The notes beneath the pieces were generated by a model that saw only the letters and a program-made list of their open reading frames with translations, ran no database searches and was not told the origin of the DNA. DNA of 64,000 nt, from contig NZ_JAMTCS010000011.1 of NCBI RefSeq assembly GCF_024171955.1, positions 202,761 through 266,760 on the forward strand, given 5' to 3'. The DNA is from Promicromonospora thailandica (GTDB taxonomy: Bacteria > Actinomycetota > Actinomycetes > Actinomycetales > Cellulomonadaceae). The position numbers were made by a program, and so were the translations under genes. Every line of letters starts with the position of its first letter. Position 1 is the stretch's first letter. Of the stretch, positions 49,663 to 59,582 are shown one piece after another.

Positions 49663-50718
49663 ATGTCCTCGACCATCGTCCGCCCGCGCCGCGTCGCCGG
49701 CGCCTTCGCCGCCACCGCGGCAGCGGCCCTCCTCCTGACGGGTTGCGTCAGCAACGAGCCTCGCGAGAGCGAGGACGACGCCGCGACCGGTCCCGTCGCC
49801 GTCACCGAGAACGACGAGCCCGGCGACGAGGTCGTCATCGGCTTCTCCGCCCCCGCCGCCGACCACGGCTGGATGGGTGCCATCACCGCCGCCGCCCGGG
49901 CGGAGGCCGAGAAGTACGAGGACGTCACCCTCCAGGTGGCCGAGGGCACCAACGACGTCAACGTGCAGATCAGCCAGATCGAGGGCTTCATCGACCAGGG
50001 CGTCGACGCCATCGTGCTGCTGCCGTTCGACGGCGCCGCCCTGACCGACGTGGCCCTGGAGGCCATGGAGGCAGGCATCCCGGTCATCAACGTGGACCGC
50101 GAGTTCACCAGCCCGTTCGCCGCCCGCTCCACCGTGCTGGGCGACAACTACGGCATGGGCGTCAGCGCCGGCACCTACATCTGCGAGCAGCTCGGCGACA
50201 ACCCGGATGCCGTGGTCGCCGAGATCGCCGGCATCGACTCGCTGCCGCTGACGCAGGACCGCAGCCAGGGCTTCGAGGACGCGCTGGACGACTGCGGGCT
50301 CGACGTCGACGCGCGCGTCGCCGCCGAGTTCACGGTCGAGTCGGGCGAGGAGCAGACGGCGAACCTGCTCTCGGCCGAGCCCGAGATCGACGCCATCTGG
50401 AACCACGACGACGACCAGGGCATCGGCGTGCTGGCCGCCATCGAGAACGCGGGCCGCGACGAGTTCTTCCTCGTGGGCGGCGCGGGCTCCAAGAACATGA
50501 TGGACCTCATCCAGTCCGGTGACAGCGTGGTCCAGGCCACCGTCATCTACCCCTCCACCCAGGCCGCGGACGGCGTGAAGCTGGCCCGCCTCGTCGCCCA
50601 GAACAAGACCGTGAGCGACCTCGCCTCGATCGGCGTGCCGCGCCAGGTCCAGCTCTACGCGCCCGTCGTGACGGCGGACAACGTGGAGGAGTTCCTGCCC
50701 ATCGGCTTCGACTCCTGA
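49663..50718 (+). CDS. Sugar ABC transporter substrate-binding lipoprotein (RbsB-like)
   Basis: 351 residues. Lipoprotein signal with lipobox LLTGC (Cys near residue 28), then a Glu/Asp-rich linker and a peripla_BP_4 domain: VVIGFSAPAADHGWMGAITAAARAEA, ISQIEGFIDQGVDAIVLLPFDGAAL, GIPVINVDREF and AIWNHDDDQGIGVLAAIENAG. The binding site includes an Asp-Arg pair in INVDRE and Asn-His-Asp-Asp in WNHDDD. It catches the sugar for the two preceding gene products. ATG 49663 has AGGGAGA about 6 nt upstream. Ligand not predictable by eye; an inositol-, xylose- or keto-sugar-like ligand fits context. Confidence 0.93.
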   Translation: MSSTIVRPRRVAGAFAATAAAALLLTGCVSNEPRESEDDAATGPVAVTENDEPGDEVVIGFSAPAADHGWMGAITAAARAEAEKYEDVTLQVAEGTNDVNVQISQIEGFIDQGVDAIVLLPFDGAALTDVALEAMEAGIPVINVDREFTSPFAARSTVLGDNYGMGVSAGTYICEQLGDNPDAVVAEIAGIDSLPLTQDRSQGFEDALDDCGLDVDARVAAEFTVESGEEQTANLLSAEPEIDAIWNHDDDQGIGVLAAIENAGRDEFFLVGGAGSKNMMDLIQSGDSVVQATVIYPSTQAADGVKLARLVAQNKTVSDLASIGVPRQVQLYAPVVTADNVEEFLPIGFDS

Positions 50719-50796
50719 CGCGGTGACGCACAGGACGACCACGCACGCCCGCGGCGTGCGACACGGCAGGACGACGACAGTGGGGGGAGGCGCGGG

Positions 50797-51975
50797 ATGA
50801 GCAGCGGGAACAACGAGCTCGGCGTCGGCATGGTCGGCTACGCGTTCATGGGGGCGGCACACTCGCAGGCCTGGCGCACGGCGCCGCGGTTCTTCGACCT
50901 GGCGCTCGCGCCGCGCATGCGCGCGGTGGCGGGCCGGGACGAGACCGCGGTCCGTGCGGCGGCCGACCGGTTGGGCTGGGACGAGGCAGTGGTGGGCTGG
51001 CAGAGCCTGCTCACCCGGGACGACATCGACCTCGTGGACGTGTGCACCCCGGGTGACACGCACGCCGAGATCGCGGTCGCGGCGCTGGAGGCGGGCAAGC
51101 ACGTGCTGTGCGAGAAGCCGCTGGCGAACAGCGTGGCCGAGGCCGAGGCGATGGTGGCGGCCGCGGACGCGGCCGCCGAGCGGGGCGTGCGTGCGATGGT
51201 GGGCTTCACCTACCGTCGCGTGCCCGCCATCGCGCTGGCGCGCCGGCTCGTCGAGCAGGGCCGGATCGGGCAGGTGCGGCACGTGCGCGCGCAGTACCTG
51301 CAGGACTGGATCGCCGACCCGCAGGCGCCGATGTCGTGGCGCCTGGACAAGCAGAAGGCCGGCTCGGGGGCGCTGGGCGACATCGGCGCCCACGTCGTGG
51401 ACCTCGCGCAGTACATCACCGGCGAGTCGCTCACCGGGGTGACCGGGCTGCTGGAGACGTTCGTGCACGAACGCCCGGAGGCCTCGGCCTCCTCGGGCCT
51501 GTCCGGGGTGGCCGACACGGGCCGGACCGGCACCGTCACGGTGGACGACGCCGCGGTCTTCCTCGGCAAGCTGTCCGGTGGCGGGCTGGCGACCTTCGAG
51601 GCGACGCGGTTCGCCTGGGGCCGCAAGAACGCGATCCGGCTGGAGGTCAACGGGTCGGAGGGGTCGCTGGCCTTCGACTTCGAGGACATGAACCTGCTGC
51701 ACTTCTTCGACGCGTCGGACGACCCGGCGACGGCGGGCTTCCGGCGGATCGTCGTCACGGAGCCGGAGCACCCCTACGGCGGGGCGTGGTGGCCGCCGGG
51801 GCACGGCCTCGGCTACGAGCACGCGTTCACGCACCAGGTGGTCGACCTCGTCGGTGACCTGGCGGCAGGGAAGCAGCCGACGCCGTCGTTCACCGACGGC
51901 CTCGGCGTCCAGCGGGTGCTCGACGCCGTGGAGCGCAGCGCCGCCGCGGGGGGCGGGTGGGTGTCCCTGACCTGA
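50797..51975 (+). CDS. Gfo/Idh/MocA-family oxidoreductase
   Basis: 392 residues, cytosolic. Rossmann start VGMVGYAFMGAAHSQAW (GxxxMG variant), DLVDVCTPGDTHAEIAVAALEAGKHVLCEKPLANSVAEAE with the catalytic EKP Lys, and the C-terminal domain GALGDIGAHVVDLAQYITGE with the conserved Asp-x-x-x-His. These NAD(P) enzymes oxidise hydroxyls of sugars, inositols or glycosides. ThuB, which makes 3-keto-disaccharides beside ThuA in rhizobia, belongs to the same superfamily. Position right after the importer and before a ThuA-domain gene fits oxidation of the imported sugar. ATG 50797 has GGGGGAGG about 9 nt upstream. A 14-bp terminator hairpin follows. Confidence 0.9.
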   Translation: MSSGNNELGVGMVGYAFMGAAHSQAWRTAPRFFDLALAPRMRAVAGRDETAVRAAADRLGWDEAVVGWQSLLTRDDIDLVDVCTPGDTHAEIAVAALEAGKHVLCEKPLANSVAEAEAMVAAADAAAERGVRAMVGFTYRRVPAIALARRLVEQGRIGQVRHVRAQYLQDWIADPQAPMSWRLDKQKAGSGALGDIGAHVVDLAQYITGESLTGVTGLLETFVHERPEASASSGLSGVADTGRTGTVTVDDAAVFLGKLSGGGLATFEATRFAWGRKNAIRLEVNGSEGSLAFDFEDMNLLHFFDASDDPATAGFRRIVVTEPEHPYGGAWWPPGHGLGYEHAFTHQVVDLVGDLAAGKQPTPSFTDGLGVQRVLDAVERSAAAGGGWVSLT

Positions 51976-51981
51976 TCCACC

Positions 51982-52013
51982 GGCCCACGCCGGCGGTGTC
52001 GCCGGCGTGGGCC
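51982..52013 (+). terminator. Terminator after the sugar transporter/oxidoreductase operon
   Basis: A perfect 14-bp GC stem (51982-51995 with 52000-52013) with loop GTGT begins 6 nt after the Gfo/Idh stop and is followed by TTCGT. Strong hairpin with a very short T-containing tail. Confidence 0.75.
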
Positions 52014-52018
52014 TTCGT

Positions 52019-52048
52019 GCCCGGGACGTAGAAAGCGCTGTCCCGGGC
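52019..52048. promoter_or_regulatory. 9-bp dyad with 12-nt centre upstream of the ThuA-fusion gene
   Basis: GCCCGGGAC (52019-52027) and GTCCCGGGC (52040-52048) flank a 12-nt centre, GTAGAAAGCGCT. The half-site spacing equals that of the two ROK operators although the sequence differs. The centre contains GAAAGCGC, a LacI-family half-site word. It could be an operator for the following gene or a second hairpin of the terminator just upstream. Confidence 0.4.
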
Positions 52049-52161
52049 GGCTGCACGAGCAGGACCAGCACGACGCACGACCGGCACGACCGCACCACCA
52101 GCATGACGGCACCACCAGCACCACAGCACGAGCACTGACCCGACTCGACGAGGAGCCACAG

Positions 52162-55100
52162 GTGAGAAACGTGCAACGAGAACGCCGCGTCCTGCGGTCG
52201 GTGGTCGCGGCCGCCACCGCGACCGCGCTCGGCGTCCCGGCCGCGCTGGTCGCGGCCGCCGGACCCGCAGCCGCCGCACCCGCCACGGCGCAGGCCGCGG
52301 CACCCGCAGCGGCCGAGGAGACCTTCGACGCCCTCGTCTTCTCGAAGACGGCGGGCTTCCGGCACGGGTCGATCCCGGTCGGCATCGAGGCCATCACCCA
52401 GCTGGGTGCGGCCCACGACTTCACGGTGACGGCCACCGAGGACGCGAGCGTCTTCTCGGACGAGGGCCTGGCCGGCTACGAGGTGGTCGTCTTCCTGTCC
52501 ACGACGGGCGACGTGCTCGACGCCGGGCAGCAGGAGGCCTTCGAGCGGTACATCCAGGGCGGCGGGGGCTACGCGGGCATCCACGCGGCGTCCGACACCG
52601 AGTACGACTGGCCCTGGTACGGCGACCTCGTGGGCGCCTACTTCAGCTCCCACCCGCAGAACCAGGACGCGACGATCAAGGTCGAGGACCACGACCACGT
52701 CTCGACGGCGCACCTGCCGCAGCGGTGGGACCGGCACGACGAGTGGTACAACTTCCGCACCAACCCGCGCGACCAGGTGCACGTGCTCGCCTCCCTGGAC
52801 GAGACGTCCTACTCCGCCGGTACGGGCGCGATGGGGGCGGAGCACCCGATCGCCTGGTGCCAGGACTACGACGGCGGGCGGTCCTGGTACACGGGCGGCG
52901 GGCACACCGACGCCTCGTACGCCGAGCCGGAGTTCCTCGAGCACCTGCTGGGCGGCCTGCGGACGGCGGCGGGCGTCGTCGACTCCGACTGCGCCGCGAC
53001 GCAGAGCGACAGCTACGAGATGGTGCCGCTCGACGAGGACACCGCCAACCCGATGATGCTGGACGTGGCCCCCGACGGCACCGTGTTCTACGTCGAGCGG
53101 GACGGCCGGGTCCAGGTGATCGACCCCGGGACGAACACCACGAGCACCGCGGTGACGTTGTCGGTCACGCAGTCCAACGAGGACGGCCTGACCGGTGTCG
53201 TGCTCGACCCGGACTTCGCCACCAACGGCTGGATCTACCTGTTCTGGTCCCCGGAGGACGTCGGCGACGACGGCCCGCACAACCGGGTCTCGCGGTTCGA
53301 CTACGACGCGGCCGCCGGCACGATCGACCCGGCCACCGAGGAGACCGTGCTGGTCATCCCGACGCAGCGCCAGACGTGCTGCCACGCGGGCGGCGACATG
53401 GTCTTCGACGGCGACGGCAACCTGTACGTGGCCACCGGTGACAACACGAACCCCTTCGAGTCCCAGGGCTACGCGCCGCTGGACGAGCGGGCCGGGCGGG
53501 CGAACTACGACTCGCAGCGCACCTCGGCCAACAGCAACGACCTGCGGGGCAAGGTGCTGCGCATCACGCCGCAGGACGACGGTTCCTACACGGTCCCCGA
53601 GGGCAACATGTTCGCCCCGGGCACGGCGGACACGCTGCCGGAGATCTACGCGATGGGCTTCCGCAACCCGTTCCGGATCGGCGTCGACCCGGCGACCGGC
53701 AACGTGCTGGTCGCCGACTACGGTCCGGACGCGGGGTCGGCCAGCCCGACGCGCGGCCCGGCCGGGACGGTCGAGTGGAACGTGGTGAGCGAGCCCGGGT
53801 TCTACGGCTGGCCGTACTGCACGGGGGCGAACAACGCCTACGTCGACTACGACTTCGCGACGGGACAGTCGGGGGCGGCGTTCGACTGCGCGGGCGGCCC
53901 GGTGAACGACTCGCCGAACAACACCGGGATCTCGCAGCTGCCCGCGGCCGTCGAGGCGGAGGTCTGGTACGGCTACGGCACCAACCCGCTGTTCCCCGAG
54001 ATCGGCGGCGGTGGTGCGCCGATGGGCGGCCCGGTCTACTCCTACGACCCGGAGCTGGAGTCCGACGTCAAGTGGCCGGCCTACTGGGACGGCAAGGCAC
54101 TGTTCGGGGAGTGGAACCAGGGCCGGATGTACTCGTTCCAGCTCGCGGGCGAGCAGCGGGACGACCTCGTGGACATCAACCGGGTGCTGCCCGGCATCTT
54201 CGACCCGGCCACCGGCTTCGACCGGCCGATGGACTTCGACTTCGGGCCCGACGGCGCCCTGTACGTCGTGGACTGGGGCTCCGGGTTCGGCGGCAACAAC
54301 GACAGCTCCGGCGTGTACAAGGTCAACTACGTCAAGGGTGACCCCGCGCCGATCGCGCAGGCCTCCGCCGACGTGACCGACGGCCTGGCGCCGCTGACCG
54401 TGCAGTTCTCCTCGGAGGGCACGCGGCACCCGGCCGGGGAGCCGCTCACGCTGCAGTGGACCTTCGGCGACGGCTCGGAACCCACCACCGAGGCCCACCC
54501 GACCCACACGTACACCGAGAACGGCCGCTACACGGCGCAGCTCGTCGCGACCGACCCCGCCGGGCAGACCGGCGTGGCGAACGTGACGGTCGTGGTGGGC
54601 AACATCGCCCCCGAGGTGTCGATCTCCTTCCCCGACAACGGCGGGTTCTTCGAGTGGGGCGACCAGGTCCGCTACGAGATCGCGGTGGACGACCCGGACG
54701 GCGAGGTCACCTGTGCGGACGTCTCGCTGTTCACCTCCCTGGGCCACGACTCGCACGCCCACCCGTTCGACGAGCTGACCGGGTGCGAGGGCGTCATCCA
54801 GACGGCCCGCGACGAGGGCCACGGGATCGAGTCGAACATCTTCTGGGTGATCGAGGCCTTCTACACCGACGACGGCGGCGCGGCGGGCGCCCCGCTGACC
54901 GCGACCGACCTCCAGGTGCTGCAGCCCAAGCTGGTGCAGTCGGAGTTCTTCACCGGCACGGGCCGCGCCGACGGCATCGGTGACGGCGCCGGAGACCCGG
55001 GCGTCCAGGTCGAGCAGACGGGCGACACCGCCGGGGGCGGGCAGAACATCGGGTTCATCGAGCCGGGCGACTACTGGGCGCACGAGCCGGTGAGCCTGGC

Positions 55101-57759
55101 GAACGTCGACGCGATCTCGCTGCGTGCGGCCTCCGGGGCCGGCGGGGGAGAGGTGTCGCTGCGCTGGGACGCACCGGACGGTCCGGAGATCGGCCGCATC
55201 ACCGTCCCGGACACCGGCGGCTGGCAGCAGTACACGGACGTCGCCACGCAGCTGACGAACGTGCCGTCGGGCTCGGGCTCGCTGCACCTCGTGCTGCTCT
55301 CCGGCGGCATCAACGCCAACTGGATGGAGATCGACGGGCGCGGCGTCACGGACAACGAGCGGCCCGAGGTCGTGCTCACGGTCGACCCGCTCGCGGGCGA
55401 CGCGCCGCTGACCGTGACCGCCACGGCCGAGGCCACCGACCCGGACGGGGCGGGAGACCTGACCTACGCCTGGGACGCCGGGCTGGGTGACGGGTTCGTC
55501 GACGGCACGTCGGCGTTCGAGCACACCTACGACGATCCGGGCACCTACCGGCTCCAGGTGCGCGTCACCGACGAGGGCGGTGCCTACGCGGTCGAGTACG
55601 CCACGGTCGAGGTGGCCGGGATCACCCCGGAGCCGGAGCTGTGCCTGTCGGGCCGGTCGGACGACTTCCTCGGTGCCGACCTCGACCCGGACCGCTGGAC
55701 GGTGCAGGACCGCAACCAGGACCTGCGGGTCGCCGAGGGCGCCCTCACCATCCCGGCGAGCGTCACGGACTTCTACGGGACGAACAACGTCACCGTGCCG
55801 AACCTGGTGCTCCAGGACCTGCCCGACGGCCCGTTCACCGCGACGGCGAAGGTCACGATCCCCGCCTACGCGCAGTACCAGCAGGCCGGTCTGCTGATCT
55901 ACGGCGACGCGGACAACTACGCGAAGATGGTGGTCCAGGGCCGTTCGGCACCTGCCGACCCGGCCACGCGCGTCTTCCAGTACATCCGGGAGGAGGCCGG
56001 TGCGCCGAACGAGGTCGGGGACTCGAACACCGCGGCTCTCGGGGCGGCGTACCCGGACACCGTGTTCGTGCGCCTGGCCAGCAGCGACGGTGAGGACCTG
56101 ACGGCGTCCTACTCGGCGGACGGCGTCACCTTCACGGCCATGCCGCAGACCAAGTTGCTCGCCGGCATCGACGACCCACGGATCGGGCTCGTCGCGCTCG
56201 CGGGCTCGGGCTCGGCGGCCGAGGTCGTGGACGCCCGGTTCGACTGGTTCCACATCACCCCGGACGACACGGCGGCCGCGCCCGGTGCGGCCGACGAGTT
56301 CGACGGCGACGCGCTCGACGGCTGCCGCTGGGACGTCGTGCGCGAGGACCCGGCGGGCTACCGGGTGACCGGTGGCGCGCTGGAGATCGACACGACCGCC
56401 ACCGACATCTACACGGGGAACAACACCGGCACGCCGAACATCGTCGTGCAGGACCTGCCGGACGACGACTGGACCGTCGAGACCCGGGTGGACGGGTCGG
56501 ACTTCGACCAGCAGTACCAGCAGGGCGGTCTCATCGTGTACGGGGACGACGACAACTACGTCAAGCTCGACCTCGTGACCGACAACGCGGCGGGCTCCCC
56601 GGTCGCGCAGCGCCTCGAGCTGCGCAGCGAGGTCGGCTCCGTGGTGCAGGACCCGCAGCCGAACGTGAACGAGCTCACGTCCGGCGTGTGGCACCTGCGC
56701 CTGTCGAAGGTGGGGTCGACCTTCACCGGCGAGTACAGCGCGGACGGCGAGGAGTGGACGGCGCTCGGCCAGCCGGTGACCCATGACGGCCTGGAGGGTG
56801 CGCGGGTGGGGCTGTTCGCGCTCGGTGCCGCCCAGCAGTCGGCCGCCACGGCGTCGTTCGACTACTTCCGGACCGTCACGGCCGACGAGCCGCTCGAGGT
56901 GACCGGCTCGCTGTCACCCACCGAGCCGGACGGTCCGGACGGCCAGTGGCTCGGACCGGTGACCGTCACCGTGGGGACGACCGGTGGTCCGGCCGGCGCC
57001 GCGGTGCTCCGGGAGGTCGACGTCGACGGCGGCGGCTGGACCGAGTACACGACGCCGCTGGAGATCACGGCCCCCGGCGCCCACACCGTGCAGGTGCGGG
57101 CCTCGGTGGACGGCGTGACCGTGGTGGGCGAGACGCTCACGTTCACGATCGCGGCACCCGACGTCGCCGAGGCGACGCCGGGCGTCGAGATCGTCCAGCC
57201 GACGTGCACCTACGACCGCTCGGGAGCGGAGGTCGTCACGAACGGCGCCCTGGTCACCGCCGAGGTGGAGGGCGTGCGGTCCTACGTGGTGCGGGAGTGG
57301 GTCGACGGCGCCGCCGGCGACCTCGTGACCGACCTGGACGACCTCGCTCCCGGCAGGTACCGCGTCGCGGCCCGGCCCGCCGACGGGTACGTCCTCGTCG
57401 CCGACGGAGGCTGGCGGCTCAACGCCGCCGGGCTCGCCGTGCTGTTCGTGACGCTCGACCAGCCGGAGTGCCCGGACCCGAGCACCCCGGACGTCGTGGT
57501 CGAGGCGGCGACGTGCGACGCCGGCGGGTCGATCACGCCGGTCGCGCTGCCCGGGGTGCGCAGCTACGTCGTGCACCGCTGGGTGGACGGCGAGGCGGAC
57601 GGCAAGCCGCGTGACCTGCGCGACCTCGCCCCGGGCGACTACCGGGTGATCGCCACGCCGGCCAAGGGCACCGAGCTCACGCCGGCCGGGGACTGGGTGC
57701 TCAGCCCGTCCGGCAAGGCCTACGTGATCGTGACCGTCGAGGAGAGCTGCGACCGATAG
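52162..57759 (+). CDS. Giant secreted ThuA / sorbosone-dehydrogenase / PKD multidomain protein
   Basis: 1865 residues. Sec signal (1-38). ThuA domain (about 52-275: [53 protein letters not shown]). Glucose/sorbosone dehydrogenase propeller (about 289-718: [60 protein letters not shown]). First PKD domain (about 728-815), then a Cys-containing module [22 protein letters not shown] and a CBM6-like domain (about 930-1062). Second PKD domain (about 1068-1150). Two DUF1349/laminin-like sandwiches (about 1163-1365, 1373-1575). One bacterial Ig-like segment. Two copies of an unknown domain (about 1675-1770, 1775-1865). Probably binds and oxidises glycosides on the cell surface or outside; the enzyme activity of either part is unproven. 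GTG 52162 has AGGAG 6 nt upstream. Confidence 0.88.
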   Translation: MRNVQRERRVLRSVVAAATATALGVPAALVAAAGPAAAAPATAQAAAPAAAEETFDALVFSKTAGFRHGSIPVGIEAITQLGAAHDFTVTATEDASVFSDEGLAGYEVVVFLSTTGDVLDAGQQEAFERYIQGGGGYAGIHAASDTEYDWPWYGDLVGAYFSSHPQNQDATIKVEDHDHVSTAHLPQRWDRHDEWYNFRTNPRDQVHVLASLDETSYSAGTGAMGAEHPIAWCQDYDGGRSWYTGGGHTDASYAEPEFLEHLLGGLRTAAGVVDSDCAATQSDSYEMVPLDEDTANPMMLDVAPDGTVFYVERDGRVQVIDPGTNTTSTAVTLSVTQSNEDGLTGVVLDPDFATNGWIYLFWSPEDVGDDGPHNRVSRFDYDAAAGTIDPATEETVLVIPTQRQTCCHAGGDMVFDGDGNLYVATGDNTNPFESQGYAPLDERAGRANYDSQRTSANSNDLRGKVLRITPQDDGSYTVPEGNMFAPGTADTLPEIYAMGFRNPFRIGVDPATGNVLVADYGPDAGSASPTRGPAGTVEWNVVSEPGFYGWPYCTGANNAYVDYDFATGQSGAAFDCAGGPVNDSPNNTGISQLPAAVEAEVWYGYGTNPLFPEIGGGGAPMGGPVYSYDPELESDVKWPAYWDGKALFGEWNQGRMYSFQLAGEQRDDLVDINRVLPGIFDPATGFDRPMDFDFGPDGALYVVDWGSGFGGNNDSSGVYKVNYVKGDPAPIAQASADVTDGLAPLTVQFSSEGTRHPAGEPLTLQWTFGDGSEPTTEAHPTHTYTENGRYTAQLVATDPAGQTGVANVTVVVGNIAPEVSISFPDNGGFFEWGDQVRYEIAVDDPDGEVTCADVSLFTSLGHDSHAHPFDELTGCEGVIQTARDEGHGIESNIFWVIEAFYTDDGGAAGAPLTATDLQVLQPKLVQSEFFTGTGRADGIGDGAGDPGVQVEQTGDTAGGGQNIGFIEPGDYWAHEPVSLANVDAISLRAASGAGGGEVSLRWDAPDGPEIGRITVPDTGGWQQYTDVATQLTNVPSGSGSLHLVLLSGGINANWMEIDGRGVTDNERPEVVLTVDPLAGDAPLTVTATAEATDPDGAGDLTYAWDAGLGDGFVDGTSAFEHTYDDPGTYRLQVRVTDEGGAYAVEYATVEVAGITPEPELCLSGRSDDFLGADLDPDRWTVQDRNQDLRVAEGALTIPASVTDFYGTNNVTVPNLVLQDLPDGPFTATAKVTIPAYAQYQQAGLLIYGDADNYAKMVVQGRSAPADPATRVFQYIREEAGAPNEVGDSNTAALGAAYPDTVFVRLASSDGEDLTASYSADGVTFTAMPQTKLLAGIDDPRIGLVALAGSGSAAEVVDARFDWFHITPDDTAAAPGAADEFDGDALDGCRWDVVREDPAGYRVTGGALEIDTTATDIYTGNNTGTPNIVVQDLPDDDWTVETRVDGSDFDQQYQQGGLIVYGDDDNYVKLDLVTDNAAGSPVAQRLELRSEVGSVVQDPQPNVNELTSGVWHLRLSKVGSTFTGEYSADGEEWTALGQPVTHDGLEGARVGLFALGAAQQSAATASFDYFRTVTADEPLEVTGSLSPTEPDGPDGQWLGPVTVTVGTTGGPAGAAVLREVDVDGGGWTEYTTPLEITAPGAHTVQVRASVDGVTVVGETLTFTIAAPDVAEATPGVEIVQPTCTYDRSGAEVVTNGALVTAEVEGVRSYVVREWVDGAAGDLVTDLDDLAPGRYRVAARPADGYVLVADGGWRLNAAGLAVLFVTLDQPECPDPSTPDVVVEAATCDAGGSITPVALPGVRSYVVHRWVDGEADGKPRDLRDLAPGDYRVIATPAKGTELTPAGDWVLSPSGKAYVIVTVEESCDR

Positions 57760-57765
57760 ACCCCG

Positions 57766-57797
57766 GGGGCGTGCACCGGTCACCCGGTGCACGCCCC
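57766..57797 (+). terminator. Terminator after the ThuA-fusion gene
   Basis: A perfect 14-bp stem (57766-57779 with 57784-57797) with loop TCAC starts 6 nt after the stop. No U-run. The next gene begins 34 nt later with its own ribosome site. Confidence 0.7.
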
Positions 57798-57831
57798 GTC
57801 GGGCCCTCGAGGGCCGGAGAGGAACACGGAC

Positions 57832-58434
57832 ATGGAACGGTTCACACGCGTCGGCGCGGCGCTGCTGCTGGCGCTCGGCCTCGCCGCCGGGCCCGCCGCC
57901 GCGGTCCCGGCCGCGGCGCACGGCGGCAAGATCGACATCGAGCTCGGCACCGACGGCGCCGGCGGCGTCTCCGCGGCGGTGACCTGGGTGGCCGACGGGC
58001 ACCCCGTCGAGGAGTCGGCCGTCGTGGTCGTACGGGGGGTCTCCGACGACGGCGAGAAGGTCGGCCCCGTCACGCTCGTCTCCGCGTCGGAGGGCGTGGG
58101 CTGGTACCGCTCGGAGCCCGCCCTGCTCGGCGAGGGGCACTGGACCCTGACCGCGCGGATGAAGGAGCCGGGCAGGGCGTCGGTGGAGGCACAGGTCGAC
58201 GTCGTCGCGCCGGCCGCACCGCCGTCCGCACCGTCGTCCGCGAGCGCGGGACCCCGGCAGGACCCGCCCGAGCCGTCCGTACCGGGCGCCGACCCCGGGG
58301 CGGACGCCGCCGCGTCGTCGTCCGGGGACGGTCCGCCGCCGTCGGGCGGCCTGCCGGGATGGGCGGGCTGGGCGCTGGCGGCGCTCGTCGCCGCGGGCGC
58401 GGCCGTCGTCCTGCTGCGGCGGCGGACGACCTGA
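57832..58434 (+). CDS. Secreted membrane-anchored protein of unknown function
   Basis: 200 residues: signal peptide (about 1-29, ending AAAHG), a beta-sandwich-like domain (about 30-125: [48 protein letters not shown]), a Pro/Ser/Ala-rich linker, and a C-terminal membrane helix ([19 protein letters not shown]) followed by RRRTT. The layout is that of a surface protein anchored by its C-terminus, with a domain resembling CopC/YtkA-like sandwiches; this resemblance is weak. The conserved His right after the signal peptide (PAAAHGG) is reminiscent of N-terminal copper-binding His, but that is speculation. It is placed between two sugar-oxidation genes. Confidence 0.7.
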   Translation: MERFTRVGAALLLALGLAAGPAAAVPAAAHGGKIDIELGTDGAGGVSAAVTWVADGHPVEESAVVVVRGVSDDGEKVGPVTLVSASEGVGWYRSEPALLGEGHWTLTARMKEPGRASVEAQVDVVAPAAPPSAPSSASAGPRQDPPEPSVPGADPGADAAASSSGDGPPPSGGLPGWAGWALAALVAAGAAVVLLRRRTT

Positions 58435-58490
58435 CCGAAGACCGAAGGGCACGACCGGCACCGCCGGATCGTCAGGCACAGGAGGAAAAA

Positions 58491-59492
58491 ATGGCACGAC
58501 CGATCACCCTGTTCACCGGCCAGTGGGCCGACCTGCCGCTCGAGGAGGTGGCCCGTCTCGCCTCGGAATGGGGTTACGACGGACTGGAGCTCGCCTGCTG
58601 GGGCGACCACCTGGACCCGTGGCGCTGGGACGACGACGAGTACGTCGCCGGGCGCCTCGAGCTCCTGGAACGGCACAACCTCAAGGTGTGGGCGATCTCC
58701 AACCATCTCAAGGGGCAGGCCGTCTGTGACGACCCGATCGACCAGCGGCACCGCGACATCGTCTCGGACCGTGTCTGGGGCGACGGCGACCCCGAGGGCG
58801 TGCGGCAGCGCGCCGCGGAGGAGATGAAGAACACCGCGCGGCTGGCCGCCAAGCTGGGCGTGAAGACCGTCATCGGGTTCACCGGCTCCGCGATCTGGAA
58901 GTACGTGGCGATGTTCCCCCCGGTGTCCGACGCCGCGATCGAGGCGGGCTACCAGGACTTCGCCGACCGCTGGAACCCCATCCTCGACGTGTTCGACGAG
59001 GTGGGCGTCAAGTTCGCCCACGAGGTGCACCCCAGCGAGATCGCCTACGACTACTGGACCACCGTGCGCACCCTGGAGGCCATCGGCCACCGCGAGGCCT
59101 TCGGCCTCAACTGGGACCCCAGCCACATGGTCTGGCAGGACCTGGACCCGGTCAGCTTCCTCTGGGACTTCAAGGACCGGATCTACCACGTCGACTGCAA
59201 GGACACGAAGAAGCGCATGACCAACGGCCGCAACGGCCGCATGGGCTCCCACCTGCCGTGGGCGGACCCCCGCCGCGGCTGGGACTTCGTGTCGACCGGG
59301 CACGGCGACGTCCCCTGGGAGGACGCGTTCCGCATGCTCAACACGATCGGCTACGACGGCCCGATCTCCGTGGAGTGGGAGGACGCCGGGATGGACCGCC
59401 TGGTCGGTGCCCCGGAGGCCCTCCAGTTCGTGCGCTCCCACGCGTACGACGCGCCGGACGCGGCGTTCGACGCCGCGTTCTCGACGCGCTGA
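58491..59492 (+). CDS. Cytosolic sugar phosphate isomerase/epimerase-like TIM-barrel protein
   Basis: 333 residues, AP_endonuc_2 / xylose-isomerase-like barrel without signal peptide. Visible features: [67 protein letters not shown] (metal-binding Glu and His), [17 protein letters not shown] (Asp-x-x-His), [12 protein letters not shown] and [11 protein letters not shown] (final metal Glu). Members isomerise or epimerise keto-sugars, inosose or C-glycoside intermediates using Mn or Mg. A perfect AGGAGG lies 5 nt before ATG 58491, so it is strongly translated. It fits downstream of a Gfo/Idh dehydrogenase that makes keto-sugars. Confidence 0.9.
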   Translation: MARPITLFTGQWADLPLEEVARLASEWGYDGLELACWGDHLDPWRWDDDEYVAGRLELLERHNLKVWAISNHLKGQAVCDDPIDQRHRDIVSDRVWGDGDPEGVRQRAAEEMKNTARLAAKLGVKTVIGFTGSAIWKYVAMFPPVSDAAIEAGYQDFADRWNPILDVFDEVGVKFAHEVHPSEIAYDYWTTVRTLEAIGHREAFGLNWDPSHMVWQDLDPVSFLWDFKDRIYHVDCKDTKKRMTNGRNGRMGSHLPWADPRRGWDFVSTGHGDVPWEDAFRMLNTIGYDGPISVEWEDAGMDRLVGAPEALQFVRSHAYDAPDAAFDAAFSTR

Positions 59493-59582
59493 CCTGACCG
59501 AAGGATGACCGGGCCCCGGACGAACGGGAAGCGCACGAGGCCCGGTCGGCGTGACGAGACTCGACGAGGAGCTGCATCACGT

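Noticed and set aside
52031..52042. LacI-family operator GAAAGCGCTNNC
   Set aside because: Only the left half matches; the right half is not symmetrical and no LacI-type regulator gene is in the window. Kept only as a remark in the dyad entry.
49648..56784. A 2378-codon open frame on the minus strand
   Set aside because: It is the shadow of five real plus-strand genes in very GC-rich DNA. It is Arg/Val/Gly/His-rich, has no family motifs and crosses clear gene borders and a terminator.
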